A stretch of 64,000 nucleotides of DNA from Batillaria attramentaria (GCA_018292915.2 JACVVK020000005.1:2232001-2296000); one strand, 5' to 3'. Shown: positions 14,224 through 27,222, counted from the stretch's first letter. The notes: generated from the letters alone by a model not told the origin. Translations and numbers: made by a program.

Positions 14224-17200
14224 TTTCCCACAAGGTGCATGTATAAATGTATGTCCATTAGTGCTGGGTGGGTGGGTGTTTGGGAGTTTGTCCTTTTCCA
14301 CCATGTATGGGTGATATCAAAGATGGGGCAACAAGAAAAAGGCCAGCACAAATATTTGGCCCAAGGCGGGATTCACACTCACGACCCGAGCATTGAAAGT
14401 CCATCGCTCTACTGTTCGGCTGTCCTGGCTCCCCCCCCCCCCCCCCTCCATCAGTGCTGTAATGCTGACATTATAGACTGATACAATAGCATATTTTTTT
14501 TTACATATTTCAACCTAATGTGATGGATGCAAAGACCTCCCAGTCCCCGCAACCCCAGCTTTGTAATTAAAAATGGTTGAGAAACAATTTCTTTAATCCT
14601 GATCTTTTCCCAACTACAGGTTCAGATGCAAACTCAGCCAGCCAACAACTTATATAAAGGAACATGGGACTGTATACAAAATATAGCCAATTTAAATCTG
14701 GTGAGTATGGCTGTTACACTGTAAAATGCGTTCAGTACATGTATAACATCATTCCCCTTACACCGGGTGACCTGCATGGGGTTAAGTGAATTAAAATGGT
14801 CAGATGAAGAACAACAGTGGGCTGTTACAAAGCACCTTTTCAAACACTTTCAAAATCACAGCCCATAATGCATCATTTTTAGGTACTGTGTGCATTGTAT
14901 TGACTACATGTTTATTGTTGCAGTCACACAAAGGCTGGAGTTGCTTTCATTTTCACTGACTGTTTAACAAGCAATAGGTGCCCTGTTTATATTAACAACG
15001 AACTACATGTACAGCTGTTGAACACCCTTAGTTACCTTCAGAGTCACCTGTACTGATCCTAGCTCGGGTGCACAGCACCAGGTCAGTGAGTGTGTTTGCA
15101 GTCATAACAAATGGTGTAGACACAAGCTACATAGGGTGGCTAAAGACCTGGCTTCTAGGTTTTATTCAGCCATCTGTTCTGAATTCTTAACCCTGTCACT
15201 TCAAGAAAGGCATGTTCTCAAATCCCGTGTATCTGTGTGACAGCTTTGCCATCTTTTACGGCGCATGTACTGTGGCTCTGAGATGGGTTGCCTCAAATGT
15301 GCGAAACTGCATCACATGCAAGCACAAGAGCATTTGATTTTTATGGATAACTGTATGCAACATTATTGTGGAACTTTTATCAACTAGTGCACATCGTACA
15401 TGGTATGGAATGGAAAAAAAAAGAGGGTGGGGGGCGTTGGGCTATTGTCCGCACATTTTTTACATGGGGTTTATTTTGCAAATTTTCCGACTCAAACACT
15501 GTGGGTACGTGTATGAATTTTTGTATGTAACGGCATAGAGTTAATCTCCTTACTCAGACAGTTGCTAACCGATTAGTCACTGAGTGCTTGGTATTTTGAG
15601 TTTGAACACATTTCCAAACAGGCTTTGAAGCAGAGGGACTTTTTCTCATATTGTCATTTGTTCTTGTTTACAAAAACCTGCCACGTGCAAGATCTGATGT
15701 ACCAAAGACAAGCTGAACGTAAGACAGTTAGTTGAACATTACACCGGCCTTGACTTGGGTACAGGCCTCCAATGTTTTGACTTGGCATGCAGCAGGTCAC
15801 ATCAGGCACTATTTCTCTGTATCGTACAAATAGGTACATTAATGAAAAAGACAAAACATACATTTTAGAAATACATGTACTGCATCTACATGTAAAAATT
15901 TCCTATTGTGAGTTTTTATCTCATCCATTTTTCAGAGCAAGGGATTTTTCCGAGGGCTGTCATGGCCGCTGATGTCTTACGCCTTTATGAACTCCATCTT
16001 TTTCGGTTGCTACGGCCATGTACTTCAGTGGTTTGGTCATCACGAGCGCGAGTGCGAGGAACCCCTTCATCCCCAGGTCTTCGCTGCTGGATGCTTAGCA
16101 ACCGCCCCCACAGTGTTCATTTCATGTCCGATTGATGTTATCAAGGTGACCATGCAGGCGCAGATAAAGCACGAAACACCTGGAGTCCTTGAAGATGGTA
16201 AGTTTTAGGATGCAGCTGACAATTATCCCTCAACAGTTCTTGCCTCCCGCGGTACTTTTCATTGGTTTTCAGATGTTTTTTCTTCAAGTCACCTTTATGC
16301 ATTGTATTGTTCAGGCGCGTAGGAAGATGCTGAGAGGAAGGGGGCCCACTAAGTTGGGTGAGCCATACGGCCGGGGTGAAGAAGGGGTGGGTGGGGGCGA
16401 GGTGTGTGTGTGTGTGTTGACTGCCAAGGATTGTGTCCTGCGACAGCAGAGCAGGGGGGCCCCACCACTGGTGGGCCCCCTCTCCTCTTATCAAAAGCAA
16501 AGGGGGCCCAAAGATATTCGGGCCCCCCTTTCAAAAATCAAATGGGGTCCTGGGCCCCCAGGGGCCCCCGCGGTTCCTACACCCCTGTTGTTTACCAGTT
16601 CGGGCATGTTGCGTATATCAATCAGCTCAGAAATGATTGCTGATTCATATGATACTTAAGGTTTCGCATACTTACGCTTGAGGTAAGCATGGCGACCTTT
16701 AACTTAGTTGCTAAAAATAGGTTTTTTCCAGACAAAATACAAAAACTCAGAGAACAAAAATATCATGATATGAAGTTCTTCATGCTAAAGTGTAATTTCC
16801 CATAAAATGCAACCTGTTTTGCAGCACACATCCATATTTTGGCCCATTTATACAACATTTATAGGTGTTCCAACAAAGTAATTAACACCTGTCATCAAAG
16901 CCCAAAACAGGATCACTTGAATGAATTCATACTAAAACCCTCATAAAACAATGTTTTTCATATGTACGCCATAAACATCATTATTTTAATGAACTACAGG
17001 CAAGAAAACACTTTCACAGGGAAATATTTTATCACAGTCAGCTCTTGTAGGCATCGATCACGGGCGATCGAAATTCAAGGGAAAGAACTGCTGAGAGTTA
17101 AAGAAAAACATACAACAAACACACTCACAGACTACAAAAAAAGAAAAAGAAAAAAAAAGGAGGCTCTGCTGATATGATTATACAGTAGTCTGCATAATTA

Positions 17201-17884
17201 TCATGTTAATGCCAAAGAACTTCTTGGAAGGACCGTTATCTTTATTTTGTGCCTTTTTTTTTTTTCTTTTGTACGGACACTTTCAGGGTCCGTACTCAAA
17301 ATTCAAGGAGTTTTTGACGGACCATGATCTTGATTTGTTACCATCATCATCTGATTCAGATACAAAACAAGTCTGTGCAGTAATCTACTTGCCTACAATT
17401 TATTTCAGGTGTCACCGAGCTGTCACAAAAGTTCTACCGAGGTCCCATCGAAGCAGCCATTGATATTTTCAAACAAAGTGGGATGCGTGGCTTATTTCGA
17501 GGGTTTTGGACGCAAATGGCTCGCGACAGTCCTGCTAATGGCGTATACATGATATCCTATGAGCTTGCATCATATGAAGCAGCAAAATACCTGCCAAACG
17601 TTCCACCTCAGCTCATCAATTTTATGTGCGGAGGAGTGTCGGGTGTGTTGAGTTGGATACCGATCATGCCCTTCGATGTCATCAAAAGTCGGATCCAGGC
17701 AGACGCGCACAGAGAACTGTACAAAGGATTCTGGGACTGTGCACGCAAATCGTACGCAGAGGAGGGTTACATTGTGTTTTGGCGTGGCTCTGTGGCAGTT
17801 GGTGTTCGTGCCTTCCCAGTGAATGCCGTGACTCTGATGGTTTACAGTGATATACTCAAGTGGATGAACGACCTGGATTGGTGA
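13297..17884 (+). CDS. Mitochondrial carrier, SLC25A45/A47/A48-like (5 exons, complete)
   Basis: The exons are 13297-13357, 14109-14152, 14620-14700, 15936-16197 and 17409-17884. All junctions are GT/AG and in phase, giving 924 nt or 307 residues, the usual size of a mitochondrial carrier. The protein has the family's three-fold repeat. Each repeat has the signature P-x-[D/E]-x-x-[K/R]: HPLDTVK near residue 30, CPIDVIK near 127 and MPFDVIKSR near 230, followed by the helix-loop-helix halves (KGFFRGLSWPL, RGLFRGFWTQM, IVFWRGSVAV). Such proteins sit in the inner mitochondrial membrane and exchange solutes with the matrix. The overall sequence is closest to the amino-acid/choline-type SLC25A45/47/48 group as I recall it, so the substrate is not known. 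The start follows the GC-rich region and gives the short N-terminus normal for carriers. Intron 1 opens with a long G run (13384-13407). Introns 2 and 4 carry a SINE and a MITE. Confidence 0.9.
14177..14221. repeat. GT microsatellite in carrier intron 2
   Basis: GT run beginning about 24 nt downstream of the exon 2 donor, so the transcript carries a UG repeat close to the 5' splice site. Confidence 0.9.
14270..14432 (-). mobile_element. tRNA-derived SINE, copy 1
   Basis: It shares the body 'ggtgatatcaaagatgggg', 'ccagcacaaatatttgg' and the box-B-like end (read on the minus strand) with copies at 27527, 55879 and 61267. The tRNA-like head is at the right-hand end, so the element lies on the minus strand within carrier intron 2. 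Confidence 0.75.
16312..16587. mobile_element. MITE with CAGG-GTAGGAA ends (family G)
   Basis: The left end is CAGGCGCGTAGGAA. The right end, reverse-complemented, is CAGGGGTGTAGGAA, giving a 14-bp inverted repeat with two mismatches. TTGTT directly flanks both ends, a candidate target duplication. The interior is rich in GGGCCC, including a self-complementary stretch around 16455-16480. It is 276 bp long, non-coding and lies in carrier intron 4. Confidence 0.7.
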
Positions 17885-18174
17885 TGACGGCTGGAAGTAG
17901 GCCTTTTCATGTTCAGGTGCTCATTCTCAAGCAGTTCACACCATTCGCAGAAAACTGAAAGAACCTCAACCATCCCAATCGCTGCTGTAAACTTTCCATC
18001 ACTGCACGTGAGTATGCATGCAAGTAACTCCAAAATGCTTCACGTGAGCGGTAGTGAATTGTTCATCTGTGGGTTCCCACATCAAACCCCTAACTGGACT
18101 TTATGCAGCTGAGTCAAGTACAGTATGTAACACGTGAGAATTGTACAGCCAGTCTTGCAGGGAAATGCCAGAGG

Positions 18175-18180
18175 AATAAA
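18175..18180 (+). terminator. Candidate poly(A) signal of the carrier gene
   Basis: AATAAA about 290 nt after the carrier stop codon, the first canonical signal downstream. The cleavage site was not determined. Confidence 0.5.
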
Positions 18181-18641
18181 GCCTTAAACGTGTTTATGTA
18201 TCGTACATTCCCATACACCATTACATACTCCACTCAGTGTGTGCATCCAGTTTTTGTTTTTTTTTTTCATGTAAATAGTTGCAGTAAATCAGAGAAGGAG
18301 AGAGAGAGACAGTGTGTGACCACGTGCGTGTAGTAGATGCGTCAGCATGTGACAACAGTACCTGTGTGTGTATACATTTGTTGTTTCAACATTATCTTTT
18401 TTTTTTTTTTTTTTTTCTAACAGTACATTAATCCCTTTTATTGGAGAAAATTTGCACACAGTGACTTTTGAAATGGATTTTACTTGTAGTTGTCACATTC
18501 CTGCCCTAACGTCGTTTTACTATTTTAGATCTCTGAAGCAGCATATCCGAGACAGTTATTTGTAGTGTACAATCTTTGATGTTTACGTGTTAAGTGATGT
18601 TTTGCCTTTACATGTGTATAGTACGCACATATTGTTGAAAT

Positions 18642-18739
18642 GTAGAGACTGCATCTTCGAAAGGAAACTCAATCTTCCATTTGTATTTCAAGTAGAGACT
18701 GCATCTTCGAAAGGAAACTCAATCTTCCATTTGTATTTC
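18642..18739. repeat. Exact 49-bp tandem duplication
   Basis: The unit starting 'gtagagactgcatcttcg' at 18642 repeats without change at 18691. The two copies appear identical over the full unit, so the duplication is recent. Confidence 0.95.
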
Positions 18740-19799
18740 AAGTTTCACAAATCATATAAATTTTACTCATAATTGAAATTCACTGAAAAAACAGTCATTA
18801 TAATGTATATATAAGAAAAAAACTCAGAAGAAACATTGATAATTTTTGTCCTTATAGCAGCAATACATGCTTGCATATTTTATGATACCTGTGTTTGTTT
18901 TGGGCGAGTTTTGGAGTTGTCTTGTATGATCTTTGCACCATTTTAAGCTACATGGTCTTGACCAAGATAAATTTACGTCTTGTGCTAGTTTACTCAATTT
19001 TGGCATCACTCACCAAAGTCGGAAAAAATGACCAGAAGTTTGTCCTGTCCGAATCGGTGGATGTTGGTGCTGACCTGTTTGATGCCCTTGGTGACTACAC
19101 TAAATGTTCTTGTTGACTAGTAGTGACAAAAGGGATACATTCAAACTGGTCACAATTCACCAATAGGTCACAATTCACTGGTGGACTTCAGGACCTCTGT
19201 TGTAAGCTGGATCTGAACTGCTGCATGTTGAAAGGGCTAACCTGCATTCTTTACACAGACTTTTCAGTTGGGTGCTCAGCATGTTTCCAGCAACTGGATG
19301 GTTTGGGTATGTCCCTGTTACAGTAGTTGGTTAAAAATATGGACCGTTTTCAAGTTGTGTGGTGCTTGTTAAAATAATCAGGTTTAGCATGTGTTTGTTG
19401 AATCCATTTTTTTTTTTTTTTAAATGATGTAGATATCTCAGGAATAATTTGTTGGTGTTTTGTTTCTATTTTTGTTGACCGTCACTTCATGTGTAGTCAC
19501 TCAGTAGTAAAGATGACTGTTTTACCTTGAGTGTTCATTTTCCCTCAGATCTTTACAATGGACTTCAGTGTACAATCAGTCAGTACTGTGATACTCTGGC
19601 ATTTGCAGACAGGTCAGATATTTGTGTGTTGTGGATGATGTGCCCCAACTGTGCTTGGCAATACATCGATTTCAAAACTTAGCAGGTGTACTTAATAGTG
19701 GCAGCAAGTTATATTAACACATTGCGCACGAATATCCCACGTTTTTACTCTTTTTTTTATTTTTGCCCTGTATGCAAAAATCAGGAAAGATTAACAGTC

Positions 19800-19975
19800 C
19801 CCTAGCGGCTCTTACTGCAGCAAACACAAGTACAATCAAAGTGCAACACTCCCACTAAGTCAAATTTAAACCCATGCAGACAAGAATTATGATTTGTTTA
19901 AACGAGGCCACTGGTGCACAACCCAAACTTACTTGGTAGGAATTGAGTTGTATTAAATAACAGTTAATGGTACAA
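19800..19975 (-). repeat. Dispersed repeat J, copy 2
   Basis: Reverse-complement counterpart of 1455-1615, with blocks such as 'ggctcttactgcagcaaac' and 'cttggtaggaattgagtt' matching that copy. Non-coding. Confidence 0.7.
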
Positions 19976-20282
19976 CTTACAGTCTGATACAAGAGGAAGG
20001 GAAATTTGGGCTGCTCCCACTAGGGGGAGCGCATTGCTACAGTGCAGCCCCCCACCTCCCCCTTTTTGTTGCGATTGTTTTCCATTCTGCAGCCTCTCAC
20101 ATGTGAAATGGATTCTTTATCACTCACACTTGATGTTGTGTGTGCATGTGTATGCAAGGGTGAACTAGGCAGTGTAAACAAGTCTGTGTTATTTTGACTC
20201 GATTTGGAAAAGAAAAAAATCCAACCAAATTCCTGCTCACCAAGGCAGCTGTGGATCCAAAGTCAGACACTTGTGAAAATCT

Positions 20283-20440
20283 CCTGTGATGAGGCCAATG
20301 TGGAATCTTAGTGTAACTGGATTTTGAGAAAAGTGCAGGAGAAATACATAATGCATATATGTATCATCCTGCACTTTTCTTAGAATTCGGTGACATCAAA
20401 ATTCCATGACGTCAACATGGTCCTACTACTGGGAGACAGA
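20283..20440. repeat. Foldback (hairpin) element
   Basis: AGAAAAGTGCAGGA (about 20327-20340) pairs exactly with TCCTGCACTTTTCT (about 20367-20380). The pairing continues outward, imperfectly, through 'tggaat' on the left and 'attcca' on the right, giving arms of about 40 bp or more around a short AT-rich loop. This suits a small foldback MITE. Confidence 0.7.
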
Positions 20441-21252
20441 AGCATGTGTTTATAATAAATACATCATGCCAAGGGTGTTCTTGCTGTTTGCCAATATTGT
20501 TAGCAGCATAATTTTCATATACAGTATAAGAAGTTCTAATGTGTGACTGCCTACCTCATCAAACATGCACTAACGAGGTATGCCTTTCTTTTTGAAAATG
20601 CATTTCCCCGCAGTAGTAACTCGCGGACTTGTCAAGGGAATCTCCAGGGTATAGTTTTATATCCACTGGTTGCTGCTTTTTTGTGGGTTTTTTTATATTA
20701 TTATTTCATTAGCAGCATAATTCTAATAAACAGTTTTAATTATGCTACTGCAGATCGCACCAAAAACATGCATAATTTACAAAGTGTGTCTTCAGGGCTG
20801 AAAATGCATTTGCCACAATGGTACTTTCCTGCTAGCTAGTTAGTTTAGTTGTTTATATGCATTACAATGTGCACATTTTCCTGAGGTATAGTGTCCATAT
20901 GGTTGCATGGGGACAACTGCCCGAAATTTCGCAAGTGTTTTCCCAGAAGATGCTAAACACTAGGGTGTTCCTTCACCCCTATTGTAAGTCTGTACTTTCT
21001 TGTGAAAACTGTTTTGTGGTGAATGTCTGGTAATGTTATCCCTCACCAGTCTGTGAGTGTGTTACAGTGTGTGAGCACTGATAGATATTACAGAAAGAAA
21101 AAAAAAATACGCACAAAGTGAGAAAATGTTCTCTGTTGCAGTTTGTTGCAATTTGTCCTTTGTTTACAGTATGGTAGAATGTATTCCATTTTGGCTTTGC
21201 AAATTTTGGTAAGTAAAAATCATTTCAACCAACAAGATATGCATTTGAGTCA

Positions 21253-21258
21253 TTTATT
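21253..21258 (-). terminator. Candidate poly(A) signal of POLR3F
   Basis: TTTATT on the plus strand reads AATAAA on the minus strand, about 100 nt past the POLR3F stop codon. Confidence 0.6.
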
Positions 21259-21356
21259 TCATGCAGACTGCAATATGTATTTTTCCTTCGAAAAAGCCTC
21301 ACACACACACACACACACAACTGACTGAAGAATTCTCACTATACATGTGGCGTGTG

Positions 21357-23598
21357 TCACAAGTCAAGCCACTCCTTCATGTAAACACAAGTGGCAGGGG
21401 ATATAGCGCCTCCTTCATGACACTGCTGTATCACCTGCAATACATAGGAATGTACGTAATGCAACCACACACACACACACAAAAAAAGCACGACATGAAA
21501 ATTTCTAGATTTGTTCGTTGTCCTCCATCCGTGTCTGTGAATCTTCAATCAAGGATCATACCAATATCAATGCTGGTTGTTCAGCTGTCTCCCTTTTTTT
21601 TTCTGTCAACTTCAGTTGGAAACACAGTATATATGCTGCTCAGTTAATGTAAGAAAAAGGGTTGACAGCAGAAATAAATTTGTCTTGCCTATCATCCCTA
21701 AAGTGTTTTGAGCCTGCTGGTATCCTCATCATATTCAGCACACCGTACTTATTTCACAGTTGGGGAGAGTGGGCCTAAAATCTAATAAGAAAAGCTGAAG
21801 AAATGGTCATTTCTTCCTGCTGACAGTCCATTTTGTTACAAAAACTGTGCAGAATGTGCTTTGTGTCTGCAGTTCGCAACAGCACCTGATAATAAAAAAA
21901 ACTGGGAAACAGCGGAACAACTAGCATAGATACTGACTAAACACATGTACGCATGTGCACACACACGCATGCTGAGCACACACACACACACACACATCTC
22001 ACCGGACAAAATCCGCAGGGCATCCTCATCAGCCCCGTGGTCTCGATCAAGGGCTTGGCCACCCGGTACATCTTGACCTGTCCTTCACCTTGTGACCCTC
22101 CGGCACCCACACGCACCGACTGCATGACCTTGCCGTCATAGATGAGCGTGTTAAGAATTGTTTCCATGTCGTCCACTGATAACTGCACCTGTGGTTGAGT
22201 AGCACGGCATGTACCAGGTAAATTCATTAATTTTATACCATACTTGAAGATGGTGTGTGTGTACAAAATAAAAATAAAGTTTATAAACGGTCACTGTCAG
22301 CATAACACACTCTTTACTGTCTGATGGGCATAATCGTTATTCTTGTGCCCACTGTTTCTGTGAACACTGTCAAATTCAATATGAACATAGGGGTAACGGC
22401 ACGCATCTGCCTTGCAGCAGTTCACAACTGATCAGCAGATGATGCTGATGATTGCTTTTTTAAGTGATCCCAGTACAAATCCTACACCACACCCCCTTTT
22501 TTTTTTAAACTGCTCACCCATAAAGCGGTGGTACATTACAACATGGCTAGCCAGCACACAATTCTACAATGAATAAATACAAAACTCTCTCTGTGTACAT
22601 GTACAAGAAAAGAGAAGAAAAAACTCACAAAAACCAAAACAACAACAAACCTGTCATACCTTACTGATACCTAGCTGGGTGATAAAGTTGAGAACCTCCT
22701 GTGCTGTAGCTAAAGAACCATGCTGCTGGGAAACTGGATCACTATGCTGCTCTCGAGCTGCTACCGCCTGCAGCAAAACATGAATTTACAGCTATAAATG
22801 AATAAAACCTCAAATCCCATCCAATGTCCATTTAGAAAGCGCAGAGAGAACAGTTCATGTTCATTGCGCTTGAACCATGGTAGTGTGTACGCAAACTCAT
22901 TCTGAAACTATGTTTTTATTTTTTTTAATACTTTCAAATCTCAGTATGCCTGTTTCTTAAATTGTACAGCACCGTTATGAATCTTGTATGCATCCACCAT
23001 AACCCTTCCACATAACACTATGATTAAAACTGAGAGAGCGAAAGAGGGGGAGAGAAGTGTCATCAATGCATATTTTTTTTTATAAATGGAATGGACGCTT
23101 TGGTGTACGTTTTAGAAAAATGGACTTTAATACCCTTTGCTCCAGAAATTTGAAGCACTGCTGGTTCAGGACTTCCACAAACTCAGATTCAAAATCCTGA
23201 TCAGTGTACCAAGCACCTCCTGTCACCGACGTGTCTGGTTCTAAGTTGTACAGCATGTACACTTTCTTCCTTGAAGCCTGTAAAATGAGTAAGACATCTA
23301 AGATAGATATGCTTATTCAAAACATATATGTATGTTTGTGTGTGTATATAATGGACTACGGCTATCTGTACATCTGTTCTGTTTATCTGTAACTGTTTCT
23401 GTTATGTAAATATCTATTCTTTGTCGATGTGTTCACATATATGTGTGCGTGAAAAAAGAAAAATAGAAAAAACAACAACAACAACAACAAAAAAAAGATA
23501 CGCTTGTCAGTCATGTACATGTTTGTATTGTCAAGCTGTTATCATCTCACTCTTCCAACAACCACTGCAGCATCATGGCCTAAGTATACATGTGTATT

Positions 23599-23658
<60 letters not shown>

Positions 23659-24391
23659 CACCAACAACTTGACACCTTCTCACTAATCAAACCTGAATTC
23701 ACATAAAGACACAGTAATGTCTGTACTGCCAAATCTTCATGAATTAATTTTCCAAACCAAAAACCTGACACACGTTTTTTTTTTTTTCAGGCAAAGCAGT
23801 AAAAGGCTTGGAATATCCTAAAACAGTTTCTAGATGTTTTCTTCCTTTCTTTGAACTTGCAATAAAAACCTGCAAAACTAAGTTCATCTCCTCCTTTTAA
23901 CAACACCTCTATCAGGCAATTCTAGAACAACCCCTCCCCTAAGCTGCAGGGATAAACTTCAGACATATACATACAGCAACAGACTTGACGGCCTTGATGA
24001 GTTTCTTGCTCTCCAAGTTCTTGAGTATCTTGTTCAGCTGAGTTAACGTGAGATTGCTCTTGAAACGTATGTCACGGATCCAGATACCTGAAAACACATG
24101 CATTTCCAAATACAGTTTATGCCACTTTATCTGTGTATATTACCAGTTCAGACTTCAGTTCGGGTCAACTGAAGATGGCATTTCAGATTTGTGCTAAAAA
24201 TACCAAACCAAAACAATAAACACGCATGTATGCATTCCACTCCATCACACATTTGAGTACACCTGTGGCAGCCGCCACCCTGGCTCTACTTGAATGCCTA
24301 AACTGTGCAACCAATGGAGAATTCTGATTATTTCCGGGCGTTGACCACATCTACGAGTCTACCATGAAAACAAAACTTTCACCACTAAGAT

Positions 24392-24423
<32 letters not shown>

Positions 24424-25186
24424 TTTTCTTTTTCTCAGAAAAAGATATAAAACCTTTTTTTTTTTCCCCGGCTGGGGAACCCAGGTGCCATTTCTCCAAA
24501 AATCGCGGATCCAAGTAGAGTTCCTATAAATGAAGCTTACACTTCATTTTATTTACACTTTCACCTACACAGTATCAGATTCATGCCCTATCAAGTACCA
24601 AGTATGTTCTGACGAAGATACTCTTTGTCTCATTACTGGTGTGCATATAATGAACACTCACCTTTGTTGTTGGCTTCTTTGATGATCTGATAAACCAGTT
24701 TCTCCTGTGCATCAGCTCCCTTCACCTGACTAGAAAAGATCAAACAAAGGCACAAGATAATATTCGGTGAACAAAAGAATCTTTTCTGGCTATACCAGTT
24801 GTACTTTGTAGGCCTACAACCAGTTACCAGATCTGGTGTGACATCTTGTTTGATAATGACTCTGAGTCCAACAGATATATATATATATGCAGTTACAATT
24901 TATTTATTTATCAACAGAACAATTGAACAAAAGTTGTAACCAGCATTTTGTCATACCTTGCTGCCTCTGGATCCTTCAGTCGATACAGAAGTTTTTGCCC
25001 ACTTTTAAACAGATCAATTCGACTCTGAAACAAGGAAAAGTACCGGGTAGTTCCAGAATCTGTATGCTGAGAGACAGTCATGCACAATATGATCTCAGTA
25101 AGTAAGAGAACTCCCTGGAAATCTGCACTGTTGCAATGTACAGTCCCACTTCAGTACAGGAAACTAAAGCCTCAGATTGAGCCAAA

Positions 25187-25242
<56 letters not shown>

Positions 25243-25952
25243 GTTTGACATTGTGTGATTGAAGTGCAAGTTACTGCTAAGACTACTGCCCTCTTTGTCT
25301 CTAAGAAACTTTAAGAGATTTGGAGAGACTTGGGATGTCGATGCAGGCGCACTTGTAACACTTTTTGTAAATCTGAAGGCCGGTGTAGTATTACTATTAG
25401 CAGAGACTAAGCATAGATAGGACTATCTATGTCTCTGGTATCAGCACACAAATCCAAATATTTCCAACAGTAAACTTAACTCAGCGTTGTGCTACAACTG
25501 GGTAAAACAAAACCTAAGATGAAATAACAAATAAATCTGATCAAGAATCTGGAACAGCACTGACTATGGAGAGGAGTCTGTTGATGGCCGTCACGCGCTG
25601 CTTGATGTCAAACTGTGGCATGGCCTCTTTGATTATAGCGTCATCTACTCCTTCTGGGTGGTCTCTGCATATCTCTATTATTCTGAAAAACAGGAAAAAG
25701 GCCTTAAATCGACGTAATAATGACATGGAGAAGAAAAACTGAAAAGTAAAATTCACATTTGCATCCATGCGCAATCTTTCGACTTATGCACGTGGTTAGT
25801 GTAGGGAAACTTAGACCAAACGCAGCCTTTATCGGGACTGATGCATCACTTTTACACAAATAACTTCAGCAAAACAGTCAAGTTTACTTTGATTCAAGAT
25901 CCAGCTCTTCCACTGGTTCCTGTTTGACCGATACTTCGTTAGCAGAGGCCAT
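21357..25952 (-). CDS. POLR3F: RNA polymerase III subunit RPC6 (9 exons, complete)
   Basis: Exons in transcript order are 25952-25888, 25682-25565, 25024-24957, 24729-24662, 24087-23975, 23277-23134, 22767-22660, 22188-22003 and 21434-21357. The joined frame is 948 nt, 315 residues, essentially the length of the human protein (about 316). RPC6 belongs to the RPC3-RPC6-RPC7 subcomplex that opens promoters and recruits TFIIIB for tRNA and 5S transcription in the nucleus. Visible features are tandem winged-helix segments and highly conserved blocks such as NKILKNLESKKLIKAVKSVA, KVYMLYNLEPD, SVTGGAWYTDQDFESEFVEV and MEDIETILNTLIYDGKV-like (here VDDMETILNTLIYDGK). At the C-terminus a CxxC plus two further cysteines (PCGFCP...CHEGG...TCVYMKEWL) match the known iron-sulphur cluster position. 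The first exon is short, acidic and divergent, as in relatives. Intron 8 opens with a (TG)n repeat immediately after its donor. Confidence 0.96.
21979..21996. repeat. CA/TG repeat abutting a POLR3F donor site
   Basis: On the minus strand intron 8 begins GTGAGA and runs directly into TG repeats, so a UG-repeat protein site would overlap the 5' splice site region. Confidence 0.85.
23604..23651. repeat. GT microsatellite in POLR3F intron 5
   Basis: GT run of about 48 bp followed by GCGCGC. Confidence 0.95.
25190..25245. repeat. GT microsatellite in POLR3F intron 2
   Basis: GT run of about 56 bp between exons 2 and 3. Confidence 0.95.
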
Positions 25953-26060
25953 CGCAGACTTGAAACTTGATTTTCTTCGGGTCTTGGGTTTTCAATCCGG
26001 AAGCTGAATCCGTACTTTGTTCACATTGTAAATGAACCATTTGAGAAGTACACGTCTGTT
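25953..26060 (-). promoter_or_regulatory. POLR3F proximal promoter and 5' UTR
   Basis: About 45 bp upstream of the POLR3F start codon is ATCCGGAAG (25995-26003), an ETS/GABP-type site common in housekeeping promoters. No TATA box is evident. The role is inferred from position only. Confidence 0.4.
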
Positions 26061-27176
26061 TAGGACAAGATGAAGGAAAGACGGAGAAACCTATGCTTGA
26101 AAATGTCCGTAAAATTGGTGTTGATAAAATTGAGAATCTGATAGATCTATTTTAATTATATTCATTTGTCACCCCCTACTTTTTATGCCATATGTTATGC
26201 TAGTTTTGGAAGTCGTATAGTATTTCTGCGAATCGACACTTCAGTTTTAGTTACCCAGTTGGGAATCCGAAAGTAAGCCATAGCCCTAGTTACCGGCAAA
26301 GCACGGCCTTGGCAGGTAGTTGAAAGCTAAGTGAAACTGAAATTAAACGGTTTGACTGAGTTTCTTTACTTATAGGTGCCGGGAAGCACACCATAGCATT
26401 CCTAACATCTAACGCCCTTTCAGTTGTGGTTTATGAGGTGTACCTCTTCCGTGGGTGCATCAGTTAAAACCTTGATTTCTTTCAGATTGTTCTGTCTGTC
26501 TGTCTGTCTCTCACACACACACTGTTGACACTGGTTACAGGTAAGGTTATGTTGAGCATCAGGAGGACGTGGCTGACAAAAATGTCCGATAGCAAAAAAT
26601 AGCCAACAGTCTACTCCCTTTCCTTCTTCAATCTATGCCCACAATCAAGCGACATACTGATTACTAGTGGCGTTTTGAGGGAGAGCACAGAAGAAAAAAA
26701 AAAAAAAAGTCATCCGTGTGTGAGTGTATGTGTCTGCATGTGTGTGAAACAGAGAGGTATTGTTCCCCCTTATAAGCGTAACACCAAAACCAGCATGCAG
26801 TAAAAAACAAACAAAAAGTGGAGAACAGCTTCTGACACAAATACAGCATTTTATTACTTTTTTGTGTCTTTCTTATGATACATGCAGTTTGACACTGACA
26901 AATGCATTACAGTCACTATGGCACAATGAGCACAGTTACCATACAAACATACTGCTCATCACAACACAATGTTAATCATTCCTGCAAAAACTGAAACACA
27001 AAATGTTCCGCAATTCGCATCTTCAGACTCAAATATATATATGTACACATGTACAACAAAGCTGTAAACTACATGTATCTTTTGATGCTATGCCTCATAT
27101 CTGCAATTCTAGCACTGACAAAACTGTGACCTTTTCCCCTCAAGTCCCTTACGCAACATGTATGTCTGGTTCGATG

Positions 27177-27222
<46 letters not shown>

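Larger units (their letters stand above)
17885..21252. other. Intergenic between convergent genes, plus 3' UTR
   Basis: This region separates the 3' end of the carrier gene (plus) from the 3' end of POLR3F (minus). No coding exon is supported. It includes poly-T runs near 18395-18417 and 19410, the exact tandem duplication at 18642, dispersed repeat J copy 2 and a foldback element near 20283. Confidence 0.6.

Noticed and set aside
17203..17463. An extra carrier exon at about 17287
   Set aside because: Read in the phase demanded by exon 4 it meets a stop within 14 codons; the frame without stops would break the carrier fold. The acceptor at 17408 keeps phase and homology.
24290..24525. MITE in POLR3F intron 4 bounded by CTCTACTTG and its complement
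   Set aside because: The matching ends are only about 9-10 bp, there is no flanking duplication, and a T-run/G-run composite lies inside. Too weak to call.
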